A stretch of 64,000 nt of DNA from NCBI RefSeq assembly GCF_023101085.1, contig NZ_CP064703.1:2046001-2110000 (forward strand). The letters run 5' to 3'. Positions 50,044-59,969 of the stretch are shown here, one piece after another. This DNA comes from Bradyrhizobium sp. 170. GTDB lineage: Bacteria > Pseudomonadota > Alphaproteobacteria > Rhizobiales > Xanthobacteraceae. Below the pieces are notes generated by a model. The model ran no database searches, had not been told where the DNA came from, and saw nothing but the letters and a program-made list of their open reading frames with translations. Both the position numbers and the translations under genes were made by a program. Each line of letters opens with the position of its first letter. The stretch's first letter is position 1.

Positions 50044-51291
50044 CTAGGCGACGATCCGCACTGGCAGGACGGAGTAACCGTGCACGAAGTTCGACGCGAC
50101 TCGCTCCGGCTCCCCGACGACCTTTACGTCCAGACCGCTGGTCAGTATCTCTTCCCACAAGATCTTCAGCTGCAACTCAGCAAGACGATTCCCAAGGCAG
50201 CGATGGATTCCGAATCCGAACGAGAGATGTTGCCGTACATTTTTGCGATCGATGATGAAGCTCTTTGCGTTCTCGATGACCTCGTCGTCTCGGTTACCGG
50301 AGATATACCACATGATGACCTTGTCGCCTTTCCTAATTGTTTTGGTGCCTATCGTGATATCGGCCAGGGCGTTGCGGCGTATGTGCGCGATGGGCGTCTG
50401 GTAGCGGATAATCTCGCACACCGCGCTCGACACCAAGGCGGGATTACCGCGCAGCTTTCGCAACTCGCTCGGGTTCTGGTTCATGAACCAGATGCCACCG
50501 CTGATTGAATTACGCGTGGTGTCGTTCCCGCCCACGATCAGGAGAATGAGAGTCCCGAGTAACTCGCTCGAATCCATATTCCGAGTCGCCGGCGAATGCG
50601 CCATAAACGAAATCAGATCGTCCCGCGGTTCCCCATCTAACCGATCGTTCCAAAGCCGTTTGAAATAGGCCAAGCACTCGGACAGAATTGATCTTCGCTT
50701 GTCCCAGCTGTCGATCTCGTGGCCAATTTGCGGAACGGTGGTGGCCACGTCCGACCAATAGGTCAGCAGTCGCCGATCCTCAAACGGAAAATCAAGCAGC
50801 GTGGCCAGCATCTGTGTCGTCAACTCGATCGAAACTTTATCGACCCAGTTGAAGGATTCATTGCGCGGCAAGCCGTCGAGAATCGTTTTGACGCGGCTGC
50901 GAATTAAACCTTCAAGCTTGGCGAGATTTGCCGGTGCCACTATCGGACTGACAGCTTTCCGCCGCTCGCCGTGTTTGGGAGGATCCATCTGAATAAAACT
51001 CGGGAGTCGACACTCCTCGGGCATATCGACTATGCTGACAGCTGCAGCTGATTCCGACGAGAACATTTTATGGTTCGTGTCGACGGCCATAATGTCGCGA
51101 TATTTCGTTACTGACCAGTATGGGCCGTATAGGCTGTCCTTACAGTAGTGAACGGGATCTTCCCTTCGCAACCGCTCGAAGTACGGCCAAATGGTATCAT
51201 CCCGGAAACGCCCGGCCTCGCTCACATCTAGACGGTCCAGCGGGATATCGTAAGCGTCGTTGCGTAGTCGCTCTGCCAATAAGGTATTCAT
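50044..51291 (-). CDS. Cytochrome P450 of the CYP153 type
   Basis: Soluble bacterial P450 of 415 residues; CYP153 enzymes hydroxylate the terminal carbon of alkanes and fatty-acid-like chains using a ferredoxin. Seen: YGPYWSVTKYRDIMAVDTNH (N-terminal CYP153 signature), FIQMDPPKHGERRKAVSPIVAP, the I-helix LLIVGGNDTTRNS, ExxR in CEIIR, MWYISGNRDDEVIENA, and the heme loop LSFGFGIHRCLGNRLAELQL with the axial Cys near residue 365. ATG 51291 has GGAGACG upstream and lies 20 bases after the ferredoxin stop, so both form one operon read from the sigma-54 promoter at 51737-51752. No ferredoxin reductase gene follows. Substrate is unproven. Confidence 0.9.
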   Translation of the reverse strand: MNTLLAERLRNDAYDIPLDRLDVSEAGRFRDDTIWPYFERLRREDPVHYCKDSLYGPYWSVTKYRDIMAVDTNHKMFSSESAAAVSIVDMPEECRLPSFIQMDPPKHGERRKAVSPIVAPANLAKLEGLIRSRVKTILDGLPRNESFNWVDKVSIELTTQMLATLLDFPFEDRRLLTYWSDVATTVPQIGHEIDSWDKRRSILSECLAYFKRLWNDRLDGEPRDDLISFMAHSPATRNMDSSELLGTLILLIVGGNDTTRNSISGGIWFMNQNPSELRKLRGNPALVSSAVCEIIRYQTPIAHIRRNALADITIGTKTIRKGDKVIMWYISGNRDDEVIENAKSFIIDRKNVRQHLSFGFGIHRCLGNRLAELQLKILWEEILTSGLDVKVVGEPERVASNFVHGYSVLPVRIVA

Positions 51292-51311
51292 AGTCGTCTC
51301 CGCTTGCTATC

Positions 51312-51629
51312 TCAGTGCTGGCTGTCCGGTATCCGCACCCGGAGGCCGTCCAGCGCGTGGGTTATCTGGATTTGGCAGGCAAGCCTCGAATTTGGTTCTG
51401 CCGCCGACGCGAAGTTCAAAAGTTCCTCTTCGGTCGACGGCCGCTCGCCGGTCTTCGACAGCCAAGCAGGGTCAACGTAAATGTGGCAGGTCGCGCATGC
51501 ACACTCCCCGTTGCAGTCGCCATCGATCCCGGGCACGCCATTGTCGACGGCCGCCCGCATTACAGTGGTACCGGAGGGAACCTCTATCTCATATTCACAT
51601 TCACCAGAGTAGAAACGAACGGTCGGCAT
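51312..51629 (-). CDS. [2Fe-2S] ferredoxin (P450 redox partner)
   Basis: Protein of 105 residues of the adrenodoxin/putidaredoxin type. Cluster ligands are in place: Cys39, Cys45 and Cys48 (C-x5-C-x2-C in [18 protein letters not shown]) and Cys85 in RLACQI. ATG 51629 follows a weak GAGA ribosome-binding site. First gene of the ferredoxin-P450 operon, with an about 95-base leader from the predicted sigma-54 start site. It should deliver electrons to the adjacent P450; the reductase must come from elsewhere in the genome. Confidence 0.9.
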   Translation of the reverse strand: MPTVRFYSGECEYEIEVPSGTTVMRAAVDNGVPGIDGDCNGECACATCHIYVDPAWLSKTGERPSTEEELLNFASAAEPNSRLACQIQITHALDGLRVRIPDSQH

Positions 51630-51736
51630 GTTGCCCAGTCTCTTCTATCTAATCGCGTTTTCAGCCTCGAAACGAACTGGCTATGGTCAGATGTTTGTGT
51701 CACGCCTTCTGAGCCTCGCTTCCGATGTTCTTTCTT

Positions 51737-51752
51737 TGCAATCTCGGTGCCA
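51737..51752 (-). promoter_or_regulatory. Sigma-54 (RpoN) -24/-12 promoter for ferredoxin-P450 operon
   Basis: Read on the minus strand the site is CTGGCACCGAGATTGCA: the -24 element TGGCAC and the -12 element TTGCA are both perfect, with exactly five bases between them. Transcription would start near 51725, about 95 bases before the ferredoxin ATG. In rhizobia such promoters are usually driven by NifA (low oxygen, nodules) or by DctD/NtrC-type activators. Confidence 0.8.
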
Positions 51753-52058
51753 GTACCGTATCAGCTAGCAAAATACCGGGAAATTTGAGAGCCCTTGCGC
51801 GGGTGCTCGTCGCCTAAGCGAACTGGCGACCGACTCTGGCCAAAACTCAAAAATAAGCAACGAACCCTATGTCTGGGTCGCGGGCTGCTTCAAGCAATGA
51901 TCCTGGATCAGTCGCCGAGTGCCTGCGTTACTTGCGCCTTTTTATGCCGTCGTAGTGAGTGCGAATGCGCGTCATGAAACAGCAAGCGGTAACATTTCCT
52001 CGGGATTGATCCACGAGATAGTGCGTCGGTTCTCAGACTGTCGACTATTGACCAGACA

Positions 52059-52074
52059 TGTCGGACATCGAACA
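52059..52074. promoter_or_regulatory. NifA-type upstream activator site candidate (TGT-N10-ACA)
   Basis: TGTCGGACATCGAACA fits TGT-N10-ACA exactly, about 310 bases upstream of the sigma-54 promoter. Typical NifA sites lie 80-200 bases upstream, so the distance weakens it, and the motif is short enough to occur by chance. No closer match was found between 51753 and 51960. Confidence 0.35.
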
Positions 52075-52110
52075 AACGTGTCGTTGAACAGGCGAGCTAA
52101 ATCTGCCGAT

Positions 52111-53060
52111 TTATAACCTCTCGGCATTTCGTTTAACTCGGTGCTTTAGCTGCCATGCATTCGCGTATTCGCAATTGCCGATAGCTATATTGTGGCGTCG
52201 CTTTCCGAAGGAGGTCCGCGCTGTTCCGGTGTTCGGCTTGCGAGAGCTCGCATATAGCTCCCCCATACCCGTCTCACAGATCGATCGGTGCGGCTTGCCA
52301 TCGGCCGAAAAGCTGATCGTCTTCGCCGGCGCTCTCCGGCACCTCACGATGACGACAGGAATGACCTTCTGCCTGGCAGAGAGCATGGCTCTGCCATCCC
52401 TCCATGCCGGGCACACCTCAATCATCGTGCCGTCGACCGAGAAGCGAGAGCAGGCTTTGACCGGGGGCGGATTCTGCACGTCGCAAAGAACTTGTCCGCA
52501 ATATCGGCTTGAGCAGCCGATCCCGGTTCTTGCGGTCCATCGCCGGGTGGATCCGCCGCTGCCCGACAAACCAACGGAACAGAAGATTGTAGTTGAGGTG
52601 TTCCATCGACTGCTGCCCGAGCGCACCGAACGCTTGCTGCCATAATCGCTCCGGCCGACTCTTGGCCGGAATCGGGCGCGCCTTGAAATTCCTCGACAGC
52701 CCTGCGAGTGCACCTCGCCGAGTTTCGTACCGATCCCTGATTTCGGAAGCTGGATTTGCGCCGCCTTGTGCTGCCGGGTCGCCGGAGCCGCCCCTTGAGC
52801 TTGAAGCTGTTCGTCGAGCCCGTTGATCAGTGTGCCATGGACCGAGAAGCAATCGCTCGACAGAAACTTGTTCACTCGGGCTGGGCAGCATCAACACCAG
52901 AACTCGGCCGCCACGTCGCCTTCGGCCGGTTGTAGTTCGAAAACACGGAACGGTCGCAGCTTTAGTCCTTAACGGGTGCTCCGATAGACCAGCGGAATAG
53001 CAGATCGTATTTCAGCCGCTCTATCAGTGTGCCGCCGCTCCGAGCGGATCGCGGTCGATG
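52111..53060 (-). mobile_element. Cluster of IS5-family transposase fragments
   Basis: Three overlapping scraps of related elements on the minus strand. Near 52970-53025: ERLKYDLLFRWSIG. 52680-52875: RFLSSDCFSVHGTLI. 52400-52650: FGALGQQSMEHLNYNLLFRWFVGQRRI and RFSVDGTMIEVCPAW. The repeated presence of N-terminal (YxLLFRWFVG) and catalytic-Asp (FSVDGTLI) blocks in the wrong order shows at least two elements were broken and joined. Confidence 0.65.
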
Positions 53061-54635
53061 TCATGATGTCATGTTGGCTGCTATCAACAGGCGCTTGTCC
53101 TGTGCGATTTTCATTGACAGGCACGAAATGAGCAACCGTGACTGGCTGCACCCTGCCGCCATGCAGTCCCGGTTGAAAGCTGCTTTTATGTCAGCCAACG
53201 CCCTCCGCCTGACAGGAGGGCGCGTCTGGCGTTAGTGAGACGTCGTGCAGGCCGCATGCGCCTATGGCAACGTGCTCCAGCCGGTCACGTCCGGGGGCCG
53301 TTTCACTTTGTCAAGACGATCGAATACATGAGCGTGCTTGCCTTGAGCGCTACTCAAGGTTTTCGGTTGTGCGAGGTGAAAAAGGATCCTCGCGCATCTC
53401 ACCTAGGCGCAAGTGGCCGGCCGCGGGGTTTTCTTCGCCCCTCAAGCAACCGCAGTGGCTATCGGGCGGTTGAACTGAACAGCGCGTGGATCGAGCAGCG
53501 ATGAAGCAACACCAGCGCGGAACGAAGCCCCGTTCAGTGCACGCGCCAGAGGTGGTGCATCGGCAAAGGCATGTGTACTGGTAAGTCATTCACTGTTAAA
53601 CCGCCTCCGGCTAGAGGCGCTTGCGCGCGGATCTCATGCGCCGCAGAAATAGGTCTGGCGGGGCGCGATCCGTGTTCATCAGCGTGGATGGGTTTGACTC
53701 CGTTGAGGAGGAGGTATTCTCGGCCGACGTTGTAATTGAAGCGGCGTTAGTTCCCAGCGTGAGCGCGCCATACTTATCAACCGCGGCATGTTGAGCTCGA
53801 TGCTCAAACGGTCCGTGATCGCGGATTAGCTATCGAAAATGACGAATGCTTCGTCGACGACGCACGCTGATCGAGGTTGGCGGCGCCACACTGCGGCGTT
53901 GCCAATGTGCCAGGAAGCTCACGGTCAAGCCACGCACCTGAAACAAGGCCACGCTGCCATTTGGTTTCACTCCCGTCTACTAGCCATTATGAGCCGCGCT
54001 CAAATTCACATTTGGGTGCAGGCCTCTAGAGGGAGGGGCTCGGCTTGCATTTCAACGATCGAACAGGCTGCGACTTGGTCACAGAAGTCCCCTTTGGACG
54101 TTTCCTCCCCTGAATTAAGCCGCTTCCTGGGAATGGCCCGTCTCAGGACTCCGTCAGTCCGTTCAACGCGATCAAGTTGGTACTGATACAAGACAGGACA
54201 CACTCAGGTTCTGCGACCCGGCCATACGAAGATGCGATTCTGCGGCATGGTGGGAGCGGCGCACACCAGTGCGGTAGTCGATGGGCATTTGTCCGCTTCC
54301 AGCCTTCGAATTTGAGCTCACCGCGCGATCTCTTCAAGATGACAAGCTAGCCGAACTGCGGTGCGTCCTCGTAGAAGCTGTCGCACTCGAGAGGATCGTG
54401 CCGCCCGGTCCCAGTAGCTGCCGATGAAGATTTCGCCTTGGTCAGCTCGGGATCAATAATCTATGGTTTCTCGGAAATTGCTTCTGACGGGCGCGGTCCT
54501 CGGTGATGCGAAGGCCATCCGGCGTTGAGCTTCCATCACCGGGCGCGGTGAAGCACTTGGCCCTCGCCGCAAGCTTGCATGCGCGACACTACCGGTTCAA
54601 TCTCCTGGTTCTTAACGATGGCTACTACTGCTTCC
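53061..54635. other. Long gene-poor stretch
   Basis: About 1.6 kb with only short, mutually overlapping frames and no recognised domain on either strand. A minus-strand reading near 53700 (NYNVGREYLLLNGVKPIHADEH) is vaguely transposase-like but unsupported. Likely accumulated debris between the IS5 cluster and the exporter gene. Confidence 0.35.
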
Positions 54636-55075
54636 CGCCGGCTCACAATCAACGGCATGGATTTCGTTCGCAGCGCGGTCTGGTACGTCTGTCTTCCAGC
54701 GCGCGGAACTGAACGGCGCTCCAGCTTACGGCGGATGCGCACGGGCTCAGGGCCGATATGGAAAGCGACCGCTTGCTGATCCAGCTCGCGCTCCGTTTGC
54801 GTCGCGCGGTTGCGTTGGCGCAAGTATTTCAGCCATGTCGGACTATGATACCGCTCGGTCCACAATTCGCGATAGGCGATGTCACGCGCAACCGACCAGC
54901 CATAGGCACCGTTTCTTTGGCGCGCCAAGTGCACGTCCTGCATCACATTGTGAAACGCCTTCGCATTCTCTTGCGCCTCGCGATACTCGATTTCAACCAC
55001 AAGCGGCCCACTGCGTCCGGTGAGTACGAGCCGCACCCCGGGATTTGCAAGCGTCTCGGCGTCTTCACCGCGCGC
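54636..55075 (-). pseudogene. C-terminal domain of the MFS exporter, out of frame
   Basis: Minus-strand sequence GEDAETLANPGVRLVLTGRSGPLVVEIEYREAQENAKAFHNVMQDV, then LARQRNGAYGWSVARDIAYRELWTERYHSPTWLKYLRQRNR and VAFHIGPEPVRIRRKLER, is the cytoplasmic C-terminal domain (ABM/antibiotic-monooxygenase-like fold) that follows the membrane part in EntS-type MFS_3 exporters. The break lies in a GCGCGCGCGG run at about 55070. One base there would rejoin it to the upstream gene. Confidence 0.65.
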
Positions 55076-56300
55076 GCTGATGCGCGGGCCACAGGCCAAG
55101 CAGCGGCGAGAGCAGCATGAGCACGCCCGAGACGAGCAGCGCGATCTCGACACCGGCGGCATCGCTGAGACGTCCCCAGCCCCAACTGCCAATGCCGACG
55201 CTGCCGGAAATCGCAGCCTGGTAGGCCGCGACCGAACGGCCCGCGACCCAACGGGGCGCGGAGAGCTGAACGCCAATATTGAATAGCGTCATCGCGATCG
55301 TCCAAACCGCGCCGGCCACGACCAATGCGGTCGCGGTCAGAGCCAACTCGCGGCTCAGCGCGACCGCAGCAGTAGCACCGCCCATCAGCAAGGCGCAGGC
55401 CCGCATCGCGGCCTCGCCGCTCATCCGTTTGCGCACGTCGTCGACAAAGAGTCCCCCGACAACGGCGCCAAGACCAAAGGCACCAAGTATTATGCCGTAA
55501 GTCTGCGCACTACCATGCAAGACATCACGCGCGACAAGCGGCATTAGCGCCAAAACAGAACCGCCGATGAAGCCGCTTACCATGGTGCGTGTCAGCACAA
55601 ATTTGATAGATGGTGAATTCGTGATGTAGCTCACGCCCGCGATAATGGCGCGGCTGAGCTGCTCGCGCGGCAGCGGCGACGGCTCGGCAACACCTTTCCA
55701 GAGGAACAGCACCGCCATCAGCGGCAGAAAAAGCAACACATTAAGCGCAAAAGCTGCTACTGCGCCACCTGTCGCAACCACGATGCCGCCTATCGCGGGG
55801 CCGAAGCTGCGAGCGATGTTGTAGCTGATGCCATTGAGCGCAACCGCTGCCGGCAGCATTTCTGCTCGCACCTGCTCACTGACAAAGGCTTGCCAAGCCG
55901 GGCCAATTAATGCCATGCCGCTGCCGACCACAAAGCAAAGCACCAACAACACATTCGGAGTGGTGAGACCCAGCCAATCCAGCACCGTGAGCGCGATGGC
56001 GCCGAAAAGTTCAATCGAGAGCGCTACCAGCGCCACGATCCGCCGGTCATGCATGTCGGCAATGGCGCCGGCCGGCATCGAAATTAGCATGGTAGGCAGC
56101 ATGAGCGCCGTCTGCACCAGCGCAACCAGGTCAGCGGACGACGTCATCTGCGTCATGGCCCAGCCCGCGCCAACCCCCTGGATCAGAATGCCGAGACAGG
56201 CGAGCAGGCTCGTAAGCCAGATGCGCCGGAAGGCCGGAAAGCGCAAAGGAGCGGTGAGTCCGTCGGCGCCGAACGTTTCCGACCTGGGTCGCGCAGTCAT
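55065..56300 (-). CDS. MFS exporter of the EntS/MFS_3 type (membrane part)
   Basis: Major facilitator superfamily exporter, 411 residues, with twelve hydrophobic segments. Visible features are an N-terminal LRFPAFRRIWLTSLLACLG, the loop PAGAIADMHDRRIV (MFS motif A), and GISYNIARSFGPAIGGIVV in the fifth helix region. Relatives export siderophores such as enterobactin and other small hydrophobic compounds. The frame ends right after the last helix (LLGLWPAHQRAR) in a GC-dinucleotide run, while the usual C-terminal domain continues in the next frame. The membrane part alone may still work. Its neighbourhood with GNAT acetyltransferases suggests efflux of, or resistance to, a small molecule. Confidence 0.85.
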   Translation of the reverse strand: MTARPRSETFGADGLTAPLRFPAFRRIWLTSLLACLGILIQGVGAGWAMTQMTSSADLVALVQTALMLPTMLISMPAGAIADMHDRRIVALVALSIELFGAIALTVLDWLGLTTPNVLLVLCFVVGSGMALIGPAWQAFVSEQVRAEMLPAAVALNGISYNIARSFGPAIGGIVVATGGAVAAFALNVLLFLPLMAVLFLWKGVAEPSPLPREQLSRAIIAGVSYITNSPSIKFVLTRTMVSGFIGGSVLALMPLVARDVLHGSAQTYGIILGAFGLGAVVGGLFVDDVRKRMSGEAAMRACALLMGGATAAVALSRELALTATALVVAGAVWTIAMTLFNIGVQLSAPRWVAGRSVAAYQAAISGSVGIGSWGWGRLSDAAGVEIALLVSGVLMLLSPLLGLWPAHQRAR

Positions 56301-56880
56301 ATCGGCCCCTGCGTCGCTAGAGCACGACTGTGCATGGTCTCGTCAGAGTGGATGGGGCACGCAGAAGGTTGAGCATCTCGGCTGTAAGGTGAAACTTTCA
56401 TTGCAGCATTTCCCAACATTTGACCGATCTTTAGTGTTGCTTCCGGCAACCCTGGACGCCCGCGCCCATTCCAATCAGGGGTGTCAGAGCCGTTATGACG
56501 GCCGTGCGTGCCCCGATCTGCTCGCGGCGTCGTTCCACATTGGCGTGACCCGGAAGATCTGCGGCCGCGCTAAATTAGAAGAGAAATAGATTGCAGCATA
56601 CCGAGGTCATTACAGACACTATTAGCTGAGGCGAGAGTTTGCCTGCCTCGGCGACGAGAATTATAATTGTGGTCTGCCGATGAACTTGAAGACGACTCGA
56701 TTGCCTATTTCGGGAACTATGGGCCGTTTGCTTTATGCTGATCCAAAGGTCCGGTCTTGGTGAATTCATTGGGATGGGGCAGGCTATGGCAGCAACTCTC
56801 CGCGTGCTGGTGAGTGCAAGGGGACATGCTGCGCGACGTCCGCAGGATCCCATCGCTTGTGCAGGTTTGCCCATTGGGGT
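56301..56880. other. No gene recognised between MFS and GNAT genes
   Basis: About 580 bases with short frames only, locally AT-rich at 56580-56740. It contains the leader of the minus-strand MFS gene. No strong promoter was identified. Confidence 0.3.
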
Positions 56881-57366
56881 TCATCGCAATTTTTGCCAGA
56901 AGAATACGTCACTCTGCCATTCACCGTTAATGCGTGCCGCTTCGTGCAGCACTGCGACGCGCTGAAATCCGATACCGCTTTTTATACTGGGGATATTCCT
57001 TTCATATGCCCGTGATACTAATAGTCGTAATCCCAAAGTGGTGGCGGTTTCTATCAAGTGTGCCATCATCAGCTCGCCAAGTCCCTTCCCTCGATGATTC
57101 TCGTCAATGTAGCGCGATGTTTCGGCGACGTCCGCATAATCAGGACGCAAGGAAAACCTGTTCAATGAGCACCAGCCGATCACTGTACCATTCTCAATCT
57201 CATGGACGAACGCAGGATAAGGATCTTTATGTTCACTAATCCAGGCGACGCGTTCGTTTTGAGTATCTGGAGCGATTTGACTGACGGCAAAGATGCCGGG
57301 CTTCATCGCCTGATTGTAGATCCTTGCGATGTCGTCGGCATCGGCATAGGTTGCGCGTCGAAACAT
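56881..57366 (-). CDS. GNAT acetyltransferase, phosphinothricin/methionine-sulfoximine acetyltransferase-like
   Basis: Protein of 161 residues, MFRRATYADADDIARIYNQA opening (typical of PAT/MddA/YncA-like enzymes), then VIGWCSLNRF and the acetyl-CoA-binding motif YIDENHRGKGLGELMMAHLIE (about residues 87-107), ending with IGFQRVAVLHEAARINGEW. Such enzymes acetylate the amino group of glutamine-analogue toxins or amino acids. Start at 57366 is the natural family start. A second GNAT of the same type is encoded divergently about 600 bases away. Confidence 0.83.
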   Translation of the reverse strand: MFRRATYADADDIARIYNQAMKPGIFAVSQIAPDTQNERVAWISEHKDPYPAFVHEIENGTVIGWCSLNRFSLRPDYADVAETSRYIDENHRGKGLGELMMAHLIETATTLGLRLLVSRAYERNIPSIKSGIGFQRVAVLHEAARINGEWQSDVFFWQKLR

Positions 57367-57965
57367 TGGTCGAACTCACCCATTCTTGGAGTGCGCGGTG
57401 CTCCCGCGCGCGATGCGCCTTAGTGTACACCGAGGTCTGCTTACGGGGCCGGTAACTCGGCGCCCTCTGCGCTGAGGTTGGCGTTCATCACGTCGAGTAT
57501 GGAGAATCCAACAAACCACAGTCAGATTGTACACACAAGCCATCAGCTTTGGTGGGTTGCCGCAAGCTGCGGAGACAAAGCACTATCAGACAGCTGTTTT
57601 CGAAACCCGCCCGTTCAGCATTGCGCCATTGCAGAACATCTCAGTAAGACGTCTGCCTCGGCTGCCTGCAGAGCACCCCCACGGCGCTGCGCAACTTAGG
57701 CAAATCGCGCTCTACACGAACCAACACGTAAGGCGTGCAGGCATCATTCGCAAGGTGCGCTCAGCTTGGCCTGCCAGAGAACCGATGCAACGGAAGGATT
57801 TTGTTTGGCCGCTGATCAGTTGATTTGCTGAATTTGACCATCAGAACGTTGGATTTGCTTTCGCAACAACGGCCTCAACTGTTGGTCCATTTCTGCTCAC
57901 TTACGTTCTACTGGACCGTCGAGTTGCGTCACGTCCAGATGAGACACGAGATTGGAGTAGGTCTA

Positions 57966-58469
57966 ATGTGGTGCCAAGTGAGTCCGTTGCGAACAGATGA
58001 CCTGCCGAGCGTGACAGAGATTTATAACGCCGCATGCCATGCAAGAGAATCAACACAAGGAACGCGCCCCTGGAGCGTAAAGGAAATGGAAGAATTTCTA
58101 TTCGCGTCGCCGTCATTTGAGTCCTACACGTGCGTGAACAATGGCTCTGTGGTCGGCTGGGCAGCACTCACTCGATATCGCGTCAGGGAGGATGTTAAGC
58201 ACACAGCCGAGATGTCGCTCTATGTTCAAAAATCATTTCGTTGTAAGGGAGCTGGCTCTGCCCTTGCATACACTCTTTTAAATCGAGCGAGCCTCCTTAA
58301 TGTGCACTGCATTTTCGCAATGTTGTTTAAAGATATGCCCGACAGCGTTTCCTTCGCAGAAAGAAAATGTGGATTTTCGGTCACTGGATGCCTTCCAGAG
58401 ATCTTTTCCGGCAGCGGAAGGAATTACGACCTTTTGGTGCTTGAAAGGCTTATAGTGCCGCGAACCTGA
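57966..58469 (+). CDS. GNAT acetyltransferase, PAT-like (second copy type)
   Basis: ATG 57966 is chosen because GGAGTAGG lies about 8 bases upstream and the family N-terminus (VSPLRTDDLPSVTEIYNAA) follows at once; the frame is open 141 bases further upstream without a good start. Product of 167 residues: VVGWAALTRY, then EMSLYVQKSFRCKGAGSALAYTLL (acetyl-CoA loop, RxxGxG with Cys-Lys in place of the usual residues), and FAERKCGFSVTGCLPE. It is only distantly similar to the GNAT at 56881-57366. Lower GC than the neighbours suggests separate acquisition. Confidence 0.75.
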   Translation: MWCQVSPLRTDDLPSVTEIYNAACHARESTQGTRPWSVKEMEEFLFASPSFESYTCVNNGSVVGWAALTRYRVREDVKHTAEMSLYVQKSFRCKGAGSALAYTLLNRASLLNVHCIFAMLFKDMPDSVSFAERKCGFSVTGCLPEIFSGSGRNYDLLVLERLIVPRT

Positions 58470-59969
58470 TCATCGCCACCATCGTCCTGGATGGTCCTTC
58501 ACCCATGCTATGTCGCTACGGAGCAGGACAAGGGATCTTCTCTCCAAGTGCGCATCATTTCTCTTACTTCCGCTGACAGCTTTTGCCGCGTGTTAGTTCA
58601 GCGGAAAGCTCGATGGTGCTCGCTCCCGAGCAGAGCTCTATTGCGATTATCTTCAACCGGGTCAACAGAATGGTCGCGTGATGGCGTGTGACAGAGGTTC
58701 TCGAGGTGGGACTTCCGTCCGGTACCTTATCATTTGCTGACGGTTCCCTCACCTCGAAGCGCATCGGTCGGTAGAGGAAGTAGAGGGAGAGGAAAAACAG
58801 GGAATAGGAGGGAGCCAACGCTGACCGGTCGAATGGTTGCGTTTTCCCGGCCAGCTCGCCGAGACCGGCCTGCCGCGACATCTTTCAATCCGGAGACGCG
58901 GCGCGGATGCGGGGATCGCTCCGATCCGCTCGGGAACTGCTCACCGACACATTGAAAGGCGTTTCAGTCTTCCAAAATCGACGGCGTGCGCGCTCATACG
59001 GTAGGTTTTGCGCGACGGTGAACTGAGAAGATTCGCAGAGTTGGTAGGTTCGTTGTTCCCGATTTTCAGGTAAGGAGCCATTCAGGAGACAGCCGTCGTT
59101 CAGGGTAAGTGACGCCTCGATCGCGCATGCTCCGGTCATCGAACCACTTGCGGAGGAGACAGCCTTGGGTAGATGGCGAGCCGCGCAATGCGGTCTTTGG
59201 AAGCCGCAAGCTCAAACGTCCGCTCATGCTCCTTTCGAGCGCGCGGCTCCAGGGGCGGGGCAAGGCGGCGGGTTTGATTGCCGAGTGGTCGAAATCGCAG
59301 GGGTTACGACGCGCAAGACATTTGAGTAGAGACGATATCGAACGATGGAAGCTAGAGAACTATCTCAAACGTCTTGCCTGCGGTCACGATTGAGCTTGAA
59401 ATGCTAGATCAAGGCCTGAATTGGAGAGATCGTTAGTGCGACACTGAAGGGCTGCAGTTACCTGACCCAGCTGCGGATGAGAGAGGTGAGCCCTGCGGAG
59501 GCAGCGTCAAGGCGGATCGCCTCAGGTCGCACACGGTTGGACGTCCCGACTTTGCAGTCATAATCGAACGTGCGCCGCGCCAATTGGCCGTTAAGTTCTG
59601 GACCCGGAAAATCAAAGAGATGGCCGTGCATATCTGCGGTACGTTGGCCTCTGTTCGCCACTTCAGTATCGCTCGGCCGGGCCGCTCACAACCCAATGGA
59701 CGCGTATCAATCGACAGGCTCCGGGCGGCACATCAATTGCAGGACGCATGTTGGGCATGGACAGGGCCCGGAGGGTGCGTCGATGCGTCAATCAGGTGCT
59801 GCCTGAGTCTCCTCTTAGTCGTGCGTCGGGCAGCTTCGGCTTATCGGAGATCGAAGGTTCGAACCACCGGAGACTTGGATCAAGTGAGTATTCGATGCAC
59901 TGTCACGCATCCGGTCGCCATTTGCAGTTTGTCGCACAGGAAATGCTGCGGTAGCTCGGGGGGCAATCG
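58470..59969. other. Long gene-poor stretch
   Basis: About 1.5 kb with no recognised gene on either strand. A purine-rich tract (GGAAGTAGAGGGAGAGG) occurs near 58780. GGTTCGAACC at 59859 looks like a tRNA T-arm but is not part of a foldable tRNA as read. Confidence 0.35.

Noticed and set aside
59855..59870. GGTTCGAACC resembling a tRNA T-arm
   Set aside because: No acceptor, D-arm or anticodon arm can be placed around it; the flanking bases do not pair as required.
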